Assembly (NCBI RefSeq): GCF_005222485.1
Contig: NZ_CP029078.1
Span: 2,694,001 to 2,758,000 of the forward strand
Length of the DNA stretch: 64,000 bases
Direction of reading: 5' to 3'
From: Streptomyces griseoviridis
GTDB taxonomy: Bacteria > Actinomycetota > Actinomycetes > Streptomycetales > Streptomycetaceae
The notes under the pieces were generated by a model. It was not told the DNA's origin and did not search any database. It worked only from the letters and a program-made list of their open reading frames with translations. Shown here piece by piece: positions 44,644 through 52,637 of this stretch (within the stretch, counting starts at the first letter, position 1; every line of letters begins with the position of its first letter). The position numbers and the translations under genes are program-made.

Positions 44644-45470
44644 CTCTCTCCCAACAGCTTCTCGATCAACCCACGTGACTCTGCCGGAGTGTATGCCTGC
44701 GCACGCAAAGTCCCGTACGTACGTTCAAGTTCCCGGACCTTCTGACGCTCCGCGTGCACACGGCTGTCGCCCTGAACCTCCGTGTAGGCGATCCTGCGAC
44801 CATCCTTCATCTCCATCAAGTTGAACGGACCGGCCAACCCCGCGTGTTCCTGACGGGAGAGCGGCATTACCTGGATCTCCACGTTCCGCCGCTCCTCGAT
44901 GAGCAGGATCTGCTCCAACTGGCCCCGCCATACCGCCATGCCACCGAGCGGACGCCGAAGTACGGCTTCCTCGATGACAAAGCTCAGGTGTGGAGCGGGT
45001 CGTCGGTCGAAGATCTCCTGTCGTGCCAGTCGGGCAACCAGCCGCTGCTCGATGACCTCTGCATCCAACTGCGGTCGCCACATGGCGAACACCGCTCGCG
45101 CGTAGTCTTCAGCCTGCAAGAGCCCTGGCACCGCTTGAGTGGCGTACACGTGCAGCACAACCGCCTCGGCTTCCAGTCTGGCCGCATCTCGAAAGAACGC
45201 CGGATACTGAGCCCGAGCCACCTCCTCCTTGCTCGCGCTCAACACGCCACCGGCTCCCAGCACCTCATCCGCCTGGTCGATGAACTTCGGCGGCGGAATA
45301 CGTCTGGCCTGCTCGAACGACGCGATGGTCGACGCCGAGTACCCGGTCAGCGACCCGAGCCTCGCTCGGTCCAAGCCCGCCCGCTCCCGGAACAGCTTCA
45401 ACTGTCGGCCGAACACGCGCAGCATGCCCGTCCCGAGTTCGTACTCCGGCTGCTGAACATCGTCGTCCAT
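44640..45470 (-). CDS. Scr1-type XRE HTH regulator (DUF5753)
   Basis: 276 aa. N-terminal XRE HTH (LKLFRERAGLDRARLGSLTGYSASTIASFEQARR) followed by the DUF5753 domain with VLHVYATQAVPGLLQAEDYARAVF and IEEAVLRRPLGG. This is the abundant Streptomyces regulator class (WhiJ-like) that works with DUF397 proteins. ATG 45470. It is transcribed with the downstream DUF397 gene and diverges from the anti-sigma-type ATPase. Confidence 0.93.
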   Translation of the reverse strand: MDDDVQQPEYELGTGMLRVFGRQLKLFRERAGLDRARLGSLTGYSASTIASFEQARRIPPPKFIDQADEVLGAGGVLSASKEEVARAQYPAFFRDAARLEAEAVVLHVYATQAVPGLLQAEDYARAVFAMWRPQLDAEVIEQRLVARLARQEIFDRRPAPHLSFVIEEAVLRRPLGGMAVWRGQLEQILLIEERRNVEIQVMPLSRQEHAGLAGPFNLMEMKDGRRIAYTEVQGDSRVHAERQKVRELERTYGTLRAQAYTPAESRGLIEKLLGER

Positions 45471-45633
45471 GCTGCAGCTCCTCCCGTACGACCGGATTCA
45501 GTTCGGCCAACGCACGATCTGAATTCCGGTCACGCCCAACATCACGTACAAGCACGTCGCCGCGGTGTACAGCCCGCACCCGTCAGCGCATCGCTCCTGG
45601 TCACGCTACTAAGCGTCCGCGACCGTTGACCGC

Positions 45634-46128
45634 ATGAGTTCAGCAACTCCCCCGAACGGGCATATGCCTCAGCACCTCGTGACTGAGCACGAGTTCGCCA
45701 TGCGCTTCACCTCGACTCCGCGCGGTGCCCGGCTCGCCCGCCGGCTGGTCTCACACCGTCTGAACGACTGGGGCTACCCCTACACGACCGCAGCCAACGA
45801 GGCGCTCACCCTCATCACGGCCGAACTCGCCTCCAATGCCGTACGCCACGGCAACGTCCCCGGACGGGACTTCCACGTACGACTCACCCTGGCAGAGGTC
45901 ACGTTCCGCATCGAGGTGACTGACACCCGGACCGAGCGACAGCCACCAACCACTCCCCCGTTCGCGGACTCCGCATCCGAGTCCGGCCGCGGTCTGCTTC
46001 TCGTGTCCGCCCTGGCGGACGACTGGGGCGTCGTCCCTCGCAGGAACGCACCGGGCAAGACCGTGTGGGCGGAGCTGCGCGTACCGGCGTCGGTGAGTCC
46101 GTGCTCCTCCGGACCGCGGCGTTCATGA
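45634..46128 (+). CDS. RsbW/SpoIIAB-like ATP-binding (HATPase) protein
   Basis: 164-aa GHKL ATPase: N box TLITAELASNAVRHG, then the G1 box IEVTDTRTERQPPTTP and G2 SGRGLLLVSALADDWGV. This is the stand-alone anti-sigma/kinase fold of Streptomyces, commonly divergent from Scr1/DUF397 pairs. It may be a switch kinase or regulator; no anti-anti-sigma gene is nearby. ATG 45634. Confidence 0.9.
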   Translation: MSSATPPNGHMPQHLVTEHEFAMRFTSTPRGARLARRLVSHRLNDWGYPYTTAANEALTLITAELASNAVRHGNVPGRDFHVRLTLAEVTFRIEVTDTRTERQPPTTPPFADSASESGRGLLLVSALADDWGVVPRRNAPGKTVWAELRVPASVSPCSSGPRRS

Positions 46129-46384
46129 TCGAGCTCGGACCGGTCCCCTCCCTTTAACTCCATCCCGTAGCAGAGAAGTTGACCTCATCCGGGTGCCCCG
46201 AGCCATGCGCTAAGGTGATGATTCGCTGCGCACCTTCCCGGAGGGTACGAGGCGGAACCACGGTCCAGTCCGCTGGTCGTGGGCGAAGAATGGTGAATCC
46301 ACCACGTGGACCTCGCTCAGGTGAGGGCGGATGCCCGGTAGGGCGATCCCTGCCATTCCGAACTCACTACCTGGAGTGGCCCTG

Positions 46385-46513
46385 ATGGAACCGGTCGAGT
46401 ACAAGCCTGCGCGTCGTTCCTGGATCCGCGAGATCCTGGTCGGCGCCGCCGCCGGAGTCGTCTCCAACCTCGTGTTGGAGGCGCTGGCGGCGGCAGCGCA
46501 CCTGCTCGTCTGA
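46385..46513 (+). CDS. Tiny single-TM protein, 42 aa
   Basis: MEPVEYKPARRSWIREIL... starts ATG 46385 with GGAGTGG 6-9 nt upstream. Basic residues 8-16 are followed by one hydrophobic helix of about 22 residues (LVGAAAGVVSNLVLEALAAA), so it should insert N-in. I recall similar small Streptomyces proteins annotated DUF6408 but cannot confirm this. Alternatives are a type I toxin-like peptide or a regulatory membrane peptide. It sits between the ATPase and a nuclease-helicase gene. Confidence 0.6.
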   Translation: MEPVEYKPARRSWIREILVGAAAGVVSNLVLEALAAAAHLLV

Positions 46514-46525
46514 GGCAGGTATGTG

Positions 46526-46544
46526 GCGGGCCCGGCGAGCCCGC
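46526..46544. terminator. Small hairpin between convergent genes
   Basis: GCGGGC (46526-46531) and GCCCGC (46539-46544) around a 7-nt loop, between the 42-aa gene and the end of the nuclease-helicase gene. Confidence 0.45.
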
Positions 46545-46550
46545 TACTCC

Positions 46551-48692
46551 TCAGAAGAGGGGCCTCTGCTCGGCCTGTGCCTGGTTCTGCTGCTTCTTCT
46601 TCCGATTGCGGGAACGCTTGTGCTTTCCCTTCGGGCGGGGCCGGTGAGGAACCCTGGCAATGGGAGGCAGGTTCTCCCAGGTGGGCCGCAGCCCGTGGAT
46701 CTGCACATCACCGATGAGCTTCTTCAGGTACTCCTGCGTCTCCTCGTCCGTGGAGTAGAGCACGGTCGCACGGCTCGCCCTCGTCATGAGCACGTGGTAG
46801 GCGTGCCGGACGCACCGCTCGAAGTCGTCCTCACTCAGCTTCTTTCCCCTCAGCCTCGGGTCGAAGGAGCCGGGCACCGCGACCCGCTTGGCCCCTGACG
46901 CGGGGTCCTTGCGCGCCTTGCCTCGCCTGAAGACCCATCGGTCGCCACGGCGCACCATGTCCTCGCCCATGATCACTCCGCACCAGTCCCACTCAAGCCC
47001 TTGAGCGGTGTAGACGCAGCCGATCTGATCGATTCCGGCCGGGTCCACCGACCAGATCTTCGAGGGAGGCACCGTCCCGTTCTCGCACCAACTCGCGCTG
47101 TCGGCGTTCCACGGCTGGTGCCAGTCACCGATACGGACGTCCGCCTCCAGCTGCCGGCCCTTCCCCTTGCCCTGCGGTTTGGACCAGGGCCAGCAGAAGC
47201 CGGCGACCATGCGCGCCGAGGCGCCGGCCTCGGATTCCGTCCTGATGATCCGCTGCAGTTCCTCCGGGCTGTCGGCGACCTCCACGTGCATGAGCCCGTC
47301 GGGGGTCCACGCCCTCGGTCCGTCTCCTGTCAGCCCCAGAAGATCCCGCACCCAGCGCACATACCCGTCGCTCCCTCCGCAGCGGTACTGGTCGGTGAGC
47401 TCATGGCGGGCCGGCAGGAGGCCGCGGGCCTTGGCCGCGTTCTCGATCATGTCGACGGTGCCCACTTCGTTCGGACGTACCGTCTGGCTTCCGTCGAGGA
47501 AGAACACGGTGAGACGCGAGGCGTCCAGCAACTCGTCGACCTGGGGTTTCGTTCCCTGCCGCTCGGCAGGCAGGTAGCGGTTGGTGGTGCGGTCCCTCAG
47601 ACGGTGGGCTTCATCGCAGATGAGGACATCGAGGGGTGGTTCAGGCGGTGTGACGAAGTTGCTGAAATAGGTGAAGCTCTCTTTGAACTCCTTGTCGCCG
47701 TAGCCGACGTATTCCTGCAGTGCCCCGTTGAAGGCTCGGCTGCCGCTCGCGTATTTGACCGTGCGTCCGGCGGCCTCGAACTCGGCCTTGAGTTCAAGTC
47801 CGACAGCGCTCTTCCCCGTGCCCGCCCCGCCGGTGATGATGAACACCGCACGTCGGTCGTCCGCGAGAAGGCCCGGCTGAGCCGGGTCGTCGAGAACGAG
47901 CGACGCCCTGTCCAGCACGTCCCGCGCGACCTCCTTCTGCTTGCCGCGCAGCGCGAAGACCGTGTCCTCGCCTCGCGAATCGATCATCGCGTCAAGGAGC
48001 GGTGTGTTGCGGAGGTTCATGCCTCTCAGCAGGAGCTCGGCCGCCGAATCGCCGCCTTCCCGCGCGAAATGCCCGCGCAGGTCGGCGAGGAGTCTGTCGC
48101 GACGGTCCTTGGTGTACGTACGCGCGTAGGGGCCCATGGGCGCGTTGACGGCGAGCAGAGGCCGCACGGATTCCTCCGTGGCATTGTGAAGATAGGTGAA
48201 GCCGCCGCATTCGATGACCTGTCCGGCCAGCGGTCCCTTGTCACCTGTGAAGAGCTGGTAGCACTCGCCCAGTTGCAGAGCGGGGTGCTGTTTCGGTTCG
48301 CTGATTCCCGGAACATGGACCAGCTCCGCGGTGGCCGCTTCGACCGCGGTGACCGTGGACCACCTCTTCAGCTCAACGAGCTGGAACGACGGCCGCGACG
48401 TCTCGGGGTGCTGGCCGGCGAGCACCACATCGATCAGGCGCTGATCGCTGGGATCCTTGGCTTCGTCGGCAGTCGCGGCGCATTCGACGATCATCTCCAC
48501 GTTGCCACGGTCTGCCGCGATGAGGTCTTTGGCGAGTTCGACCAGACTCTCCGCCCAGGCGGCTCTTTCGGAGAGTGAGGCATCGGTTTTGCGGAAGTGC
48601 TTCCACCTCGCCGCGAGATGAGGCACCATCCGGCGCCTCGAATTCAGAGTGAGCAGATCCTGCGCGGACAGCCTCAGCAGGAGCATGGACAC
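46551..48692 (-). CDS. PD-(D/E)XK nuclease-DUF2075 helicase fusion, copy A
   Basis: 713 aa from GTG 48692 (GGGGGAA 8 nt upstream; ATG 48686 is the next option). The N-terminal ~130 residues hold a restriction-nuclease-like site: D88 in RLIDVVLAG, then E107-x-K109 in LVELKRW. The C-terminal two-thirds is an SF1-type ATPase (DUF2075, 'Schlafen group 3-like'): Walker A GGAGTGKS (288-295), DEAH (360-363), Q/R motifs TDQYRCGG and CVYTAQGLEWDW, and a final LMTRASRATVLYSTD. The tail is lysine-rich. Architecture fits nucleic-acid-targeting defence proteins. Confidence 0.88.
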   Translation of the reverse strand: MSMLLLRLSAQDLLTLNSRRRMVPHLAARWKHFRKTDASLSERAAWAESLVELAKDLIAADRGNVEMIVECAATADEAKDPSDQRLIDVVLAGQHPETSRPSFQLVELKRWSTVTAVEAATAELVHVPGISEPKQHPALQLGECYQLFTGDKGPLAGQVIECGGFTYLHNATEESVRPLLAVNAPMGPYARTYTKDRRDRLLADLRGHFAREGGDSAAELLLRGMNLRNTPLLDAMIDSRGEDTVFALRGKQKEVARDVLDRASLVLDDPAQPGLLADDRRAVFIITGGAGTGKSAVGLELKAEFEAAGRTVKYASGSRAFNGALQEYVGYGDKEFKESFTYFSNFVTPPEPPLDVLICDEAHRLRDRTTNRYLPAERQGTKPQVDELLDASRLTVFFLDGSQTVRPNEVGTVDMIENAAKARGLLPARHELTDQYRCGGSDGYVRWVRDLLGLTGDGPRAWTPDGLMHVEVADSPEELQRIIRTESEAGASARMVAGFCWPWSKPQGKGKGRQLEADVRIGDWHQPWNADSASWCENGTVPPSKIWSVDPAGIDQIGCVYTAQGLEWDWCGVIMGEDMVRRGDRWVFRRGKARKDPASGAKRVAVPGSFDPRLRGKKLSEDDFERCVRHAYHVLMTRASRATVLYSTDEETQEYLKKLIGDVQIHGLRPTWENLPPIARVPHRPRPKGKHKRSRNRKKKQQNQAQAEQRPLF

Positions 48693-48700
48693 GAACGGTT

Positions 48701-48768
48701 CCCCCAGGGCACGAGTGACTCGTGCGGGTGGGGGCGTGTCCCCGCGCAGGGGAAGCCCGTCGGGCCGC
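48701..48768 (-). promoter_or_regulatory. Leader hairpin block shared with copy B
   Basis: On the minus strand, the dyad GCCCGACGGGC (within 48751-48768) is followed by the hairpin GCACGAGTCACTCGTGC (48709-48725) and then CCTGGGGG, next to the start. The same elements precede copy B at 50773-50858, including an identical 18-bp block. This suggests common regulation or autoregulation. Confidence 0.7.
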
Positions 48769-48879
48769 AATGGGCACAGGCGATCTTAGGGACTGCCGCA
48801 GCTCACTCGAAATCGGCCTGCCAACTCGTCACGTGTCCGGAGAAAATTGGCGGAAAAGCTACGGGTTTCGGCCGGTCTC

Positions 48880-50766
48880 TCACGCCCTGACAGGAACACT
48901 CCGTCCGCTGCCCGACAGGTCCCGTAGTTTCTCCTGGGTCTCCGAGTCCGTGGAGTAGACGATCGTGCCCACCATGCCCCGGGTCAGGAGCACCTTGTAC
49001 GTGTTGCGGATCAGGCGGTCCACGTCGGCGTCCGGCGTCGAGCGCTTGAACACCGGGTCCTTCGAGGCCGTACGGTCCGTCACCCAACGGTCGCCGCGCC
49101 ACACCAGATCGGGCCCGAGGATCACGCCGGACCAGTCGTACTCGAAGCCCTGGGCGGTGTAGACGCAGCCGACCTGTCCGAAGCCCGCCGGGTCGGTGGC
49201 CCACAGGGCGGCTGGAGGCGCGCCGGAGACGGAGCGGTCACCGCGCAGGTTCCAGGGGCGGACCCAGTCGCCGATGACGATGTCGAGCGGGAGCGGGTCA
49301 CCGGGTTTCGGTTCAGGGGACCAGCGCCAGCAGTAGCCGGCGGACATACGGGCGCCATAGCCCTGCGTCCGACGCGCTTCCAGGAAGGATTCCATCTCCT
49401 GCGGGCTGTCGGCGACCAGCAACTGCATGCGTCCGTCGGGTTCCCAACCGACCGGGCCACCCGGCTCGAGCCCGAGGAGACGGACCACCCACCGCAGATA
49501 GGCATCGCTGCCTCCACAACGGAACTGGCCGTCCAGCGGAACGACGGTGCAGGGGATGTCCCTCTTCCCGGCGGCCGCCTCGATCTCGGCCACCGTTCCC
49601 ATCTCACCGGGGCGGACGACCTGGTGCTCGTCGAGAAAGAAGACCGGCACGTGGGCGACGTCGATGAGCTCGTCGATCTGGGCCCTGCCCGTGCGGTGCG
49701 CCGCACGCGTGTACCGGTTGGCCGACGTCTCCCGGATACGGTGCGCCTCGTCGCAGATCAAGGCGCCCAAACTGTTCTTCTCAGCCGTCATGAAGCTGTT
49801 GAAGTACTTGAACAATTCGTGGACTTCACGCTTGCGGACCCCGGCGACCTTCCTCATCGTCCTCGTGAAGGACTGCGAGCCGGTGGCGTGCAGCGCCGGA
49901 ATCCCCCGCCGGTACAGCTCGCCGAGAAGCTGAAGAGCGATGACGCTCTTGCCGGTACCGGGGCCGCCCGTGACGATGACGACCTCCTTGCGATCCCCGC
50001 GCTTCGCCTTCTCCACGGCGTTGAGCACCATGCGGTAGGCGACCTGTTGCTCATCGAGGAGAACGAACTGCGTGCGGTCGCGGACTTCCTCGGCGGCCAC
50101 CGCCATGAGCTGCCTCGACGGCACCGTGACGCCGGAGAGGAGTTCGTCCGCGGCCCCGGCTCCTGGGCGGCTGTCACTCAGTCTCGTACGGAGGTGGTGG
50201 AGGAAGGCACCGCGGCGCTGCTCCGTGAAGAGCAGTCCGTGGCCGTCACGCTCGATCTCCCGGAGCCCGGTGACGTCGCTCTCGGTGGCGTTGTGCAGGT
50301 ATGCCACGCCGGCCACCCGGTGAGCGTGTTCGGCCACGGCTCCGTTGAAGTTGACGAGGTACTCGCAGTACCGGCGGACCTGCTCGACGGGGTTGAGGAC
50401 TGGGTGGGCGTAGACATCGACATGGCAGAGGGTGGGGTCGTCCTCGTGCGGCAGCGCCCGGCTCCACTGCTTCAGTTCCACCACGACGTACGAGGGTTCG
50501 CCCGTGACCGGGTGCACACCGGCGAGGACGGCGTCCGCACGCTTGCTGTTCAGCGGGAGCGAGTACTCCAGCATGACCTCGACGTCGCCGAGGCCGGCGT
50601 CGTTGAGCGCGGCGGCCAGAACGGGGATGCTGCGTTCCCAGGATCGCGTTTCCGAGGTGCCTGGCCGATAGCCGTGCGTGTGGATGAACCGGTCTGTGAG
50701 GTGCAGGAACAGCGAACCGTCGAGTGCCATGACGGCGACCGTTTTCGCGGACGCGCGGAACAGCAA
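48880..50766 (-). CDS. PD-(D/E)XK nuclease-DUF2075 helicase fusion, copy B
   Basis: 628-aa paralogue of copy A. TTG 50766 (MLFRASAKTVAVMALDG) is chosen because GGGGGAA precedes it, and the N-terminus then aligns with copy A (MLLLRLSAQ); ATG 50730 is the conservative alternative. Nuclease site: D78 in RADAVLAG, E97-x-K99 in VVVELKQW. Helicase: Walker A GGPGTGKS (267-274), ICDEAHRIRE, FRCGGSDAYLRW and VYTAQGFEYDWSG. It shares about 40-45% identity with copy A and lacks the Lys-rich tail. Copies A and B form a tandem pair with separate leaders. Confidence 0.88.
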   Translation of the reverse strand: MLFRASAKTVAVMALDGSLFLHLTDRFIHTHGYRPGTSETRSWERSIPVLAAALNDAGLGDVEVMLEYSLPLNSKRADAVLAGVHPVTGEPSYVVVELKQWSRALPHEDDPTLCHVDVYAHPVLNPVEQVRRYCEYLVNFNGAVAEHAHRVAGVAYLHNATESDVTGLREIERDGHGLLFTEQRRGAFLHHLRTRLSDSRPGAGAADELLSGVTVPSRQLMAVAAEEVRDRTQFVLLDEQQVAYRMVLNAVEKAKRGDRKEVVIVTGGPGTGKSVIALQLLGELYRRGIPALHATGSQSFTRTMRKVAGVRKREVHELFKYFNSFMTAEKNSLGALICDEAHRIRETSANRYTRAAHRTGRAQIDELIDVAHVPVFFLDEHQVVRPGEMGTVAEIEAAAGKRDIPCTVVPLDGQFRCGGSDAYLRWVVRLLGLEPGGPVGWEPDGRMQLLVADSPQEMESFLEARRTQGYGARMSAGYCWRWSPEPKPGDPLPLDIVIGDWVRPWNLRGDRSVSGAPPAALWATDPAGFGQVGCVYTAQGFEYDWSGVILGPDLVWRGDRWVTDRTASKDPVFKRSTPDADVDRLIRNTYKVLLTRGMVGTIVYSTDSETQEKLRDLSGSGRSVPVRA

Positions 50767-50772
50767 GGACTT

Positions 50773-50858
50773 CCCCCAGGCAGCACGAAAGGACTCGTGC
50801 GGGTGGGGGCATGTCCTTCGGAACCCCACCGGGGTGGAGCGGAAGCCCGTCGGGCCGC
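50773..50858 (-). promoter_or_regulatory. Leader hairpin block of copy B
   Basis: GCACGA (50783-50788) and TCGTGC (50795-50800) flank 6 bp. GGAAGCCCGTCGGGCCGC lies at 50841-50858, identical to 48751-48768. Spacing between the two elements differs (25 versus 40 bp), so the elements, not the whole block, are conserved. Confidence 0.7.
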
Positions 50859-50929
50859 GTTGACGATGCGTTTGAGGGTACCTGGCGGTGTCGGGGCTCG
50901 TCTCGGCGGTCGGAGGAGCAGCAGACGCG

Positions 50930-51320
50930 ACATACGGCGAACCAGTGCTCCTGCCCGGAGTGCCCGTCCGGCGTGGCTTTCCGAGCGAGGCGAAGGGGCC
51001 GCCGTCCTCGATGGTTCGTGACCTCTGCGCGGGCACCAGGCCACTTTCCGCATCAGTCGGATCACCAGCGGCGACCAACTCATCGATGTCGCTCGTCAGT
51101 GCGTCCCGGATGTCGGGGCCGAGTCGTGCCCACCCGAAGAAGCGAGCAGCTTCCCGTGGCAGGTCTTCGCGACGCGATCACGAACCATCGGGCCTGCTCT
51201 CCCGATGCCGAACGCCAGACGGACCCGGGTGTAGCTCAGGCGGCCACAGACGTCACTACGGACGACCACCGTGGGGTCGCTTTCGATCCCGGTGGCCTCG
51301 GCCTCGGTGAACGTCACGCC
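50930..51320 (-). pseudogene. Decayed fragment resembling a DUF3320-type helicase tail
   Basis: On the minus strand the frame at 51165 to 51078 reads LPREAARFFGWARLGPDIRD followed by ALTSDIDELVAAGDP. This resembles the winged-helix C-terminus of DUF3320-containing DNA helicases. An adjacent frame upstream (51317-51170) reads similar but shifted residues (GIGRAGPMVRDRVAK). There is no start, ATPase or intact frame. Treat as a remnant; the similarity is from memory and short. Confidence 0.35.
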
Positions 51321-51360
51321 GACATCTCCGGCGGAGTTCGACTTCCCCGCGCGGCCCGGT

Positions 51361-51382
51361 GAACCGGCCGGAGGTCCGGTTC
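51361..51382 (-). terminator. Hairpin downstream of rnpB
   Basis: GAACCGG (51361-51367) and CCGGTTC (51376-51382) form a 7-bp stem just past the RNase P RNA 3' end (minus-strand transcription). Confidence 0.55.
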
Positions 51383-51393
51383 AGCCCTGTGGA

Positions 51394-51803
51394 GGCAGAC
51401 GAGTCGGGCTGTACGCCGGATTTTGTCGCCGGGCGGCCTCGCGGCCGGCCGGGAGACGGCCATCCATCTAGGGCCGGCGTTGCCGCCGGTCTCGTGCGGT
51501 CTACCCGCGGACTCGGGCGGGCAGCCCTCGAACGTCCGCGCAGAGCGCGTTTCACGGCGCTCCTTTTGACCTTGCTCCAGGTGGGGTTTACCTAGCTGCC
51601 CAGGTCACCCTGGGCACTGGTGGTCTCTTACACCACCGTTTCACCCTTACCCGGCGCCTGAGCGCCGGGCGGTCTGTTTTCTGTGGCACTGTCCCGCGGG
51701 TCACCCCGGGTGGCCGTTAGCCACCACCTTGCCCTGTGGAGTCCGGACGTTCCTCGGGAAGCCCCTGGGGGCTCCACGCGGCCGTCCGCCCGGCTCGTCT
51801 GCC
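51394..51803 (-). ncRNA. rnpB: RNase P RNA (type A)
   Basis: Catalytic RNA that matures tRNA 5' ends. On the minus strand, P1 is formed by the exact complements GGCAGACGAG (5' end, about 51803) and CTCGTCTGCC (3' end, about 51394). The universal P4 strands are present: GAGGAACGTCCGGACTCCACAGGG near the 5' end and ACAAAATCCGGCGTAC near the 3' end. So is the conserved GGGTGAAACGGTGG segment with AGGTAAACCCC. Its 3' end is the probable insertion site of the accessory island. Confidence 0.95.
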
Positions 51804-51838
51804 GTATCGACCATGGTACCGGGCGGCCGGGGCCACGC

Positions 51839-51869
51839 TTGACCCTGCCGCGGCGTCAACGTTTCTACT
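51839..51869 (+). promoter_or_regulatory. MerR-type promoter with dyad, leaderless start
   Basis: TTGAC (51839-51843) and GTCAA (51855-51859) flank an 11-bp centre. -35 is TTGACC and -10 TCTACT (51864-51869), spaced about 19 bp, the long spacing bound by MerR regulators. The ATG at 51876 begins 6 bp later without an SD, fitting autoregulation and a leaderless message. Confidence 0.7.
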
Positions 51870-51875
51870 GGTCGT

Positions 51876-52637
51876 ATGCGGATCGGAGAACTCGCCGCCA
51901 CCGTCGGGGTCACCCCCAGGACCGTGCGGCACTACCACCACGAGGGCCTGCTGCCCGAGCCCGTCCGGCTGGCCAACGGGTACCGGGACTACACCCTGCA
52001 GCACGCCGTCGTGCTGGCCAGGATCAAGCGGCTGACCGAGCTGGGGCTCGGCCTCGCCGAGGTGCGGGACGTCCTCGCCGACGACGCCGGGCGCGACCTC
52101 GTCGAGGTGCTCGAGGAGCTGGACCAGGACCTGGCCCGGCAGGAGGACGCGATCCGGGAGCGCCGGGCCCGGCTGCGGACCCTGCTGGAGACGGAGGGCG
52201 AGCTGCCCGCCGACGCGCCCCTCTCGCCCGAGCTGGCGGCGCTGTTCGCCCGTACCGTCCCGCCCGCCGGGTCGCCCACCGCCGCCCGCGACCGCGAGAT
52301 GCTCGCGCTGATCGACACCGGCGCGGCGCCCGAGGAGCGGCGGCGGCTGCTCGCGACCCTGGCCACCGTCGTGACCTCGCCCGATGCGATGGCGCTGGCC
52401 CACGAGGCGTACGCGCTGCTCGACTCGCTCGCCGGCGTCGACCCCGACGACCCCCGCGTGGACGAGGCGGCCCACCGGCTCGTCGCCTGCGTACCCCGTG
52501 AACTGCGCGCGGACGCCGCCGCCATCGACCTCGACGAGGAGAGCGGCTTCCTGCGCGCCCTCTACGCGGACGTCGATCCCGCCCAGGGCGAGGCGTTCCG
52601 CCGGGCGCTGCGCATCCTCGCGGAGCGCGCGGCATGA
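51876..52637 (+). CDS. MerR family transcriptional regulator
   Basis: 253 aa. N-terminal MerR HTH and wing: MRIGELAATVGVTPRTVRHY, then HHEGLLPEPVRLANGYRDY, with the expected RxYTxxxxxxL region. A coiled-coil (LARQEDAIRERRARLRTLLE) and a long helical C-terminal effector domain (TipA-like TAARDREMLALIDTG) follow. It has a spacer-distorted promoter of its own. It is coupled by ATGA to the next membrane-protein gene. Confidence 0.93.
   Translation: MRIGELAATVGVTPRTVRHYHHEGLLPEPVRLANGYRDYTLQHAVVLARIKRLTELGLGLAEVRDVLADDAGRDLVEVLEELDQDLARQEDAIRERRARLRTLLETEGELPADAPLSPELAALFARTVPPAGSPTAARDREMLALIDTGAAPEERRRLLATLATVVTSPDAMALAHEAYALLDSLAGVDPDDPRVDEAAHRLVACVPRELRADAAAIDLDEESGFLRALYADVDPAQGEAFRRALRILAERAA

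Noticed and set aside
37968..51436. Phage or integrative-element machinery in the island
   Set aside because: No integrase, excisionase, transfer, capsid or replication gene was recognised despite the att-like repeats; the island is treated as decayed or helper-dependent.
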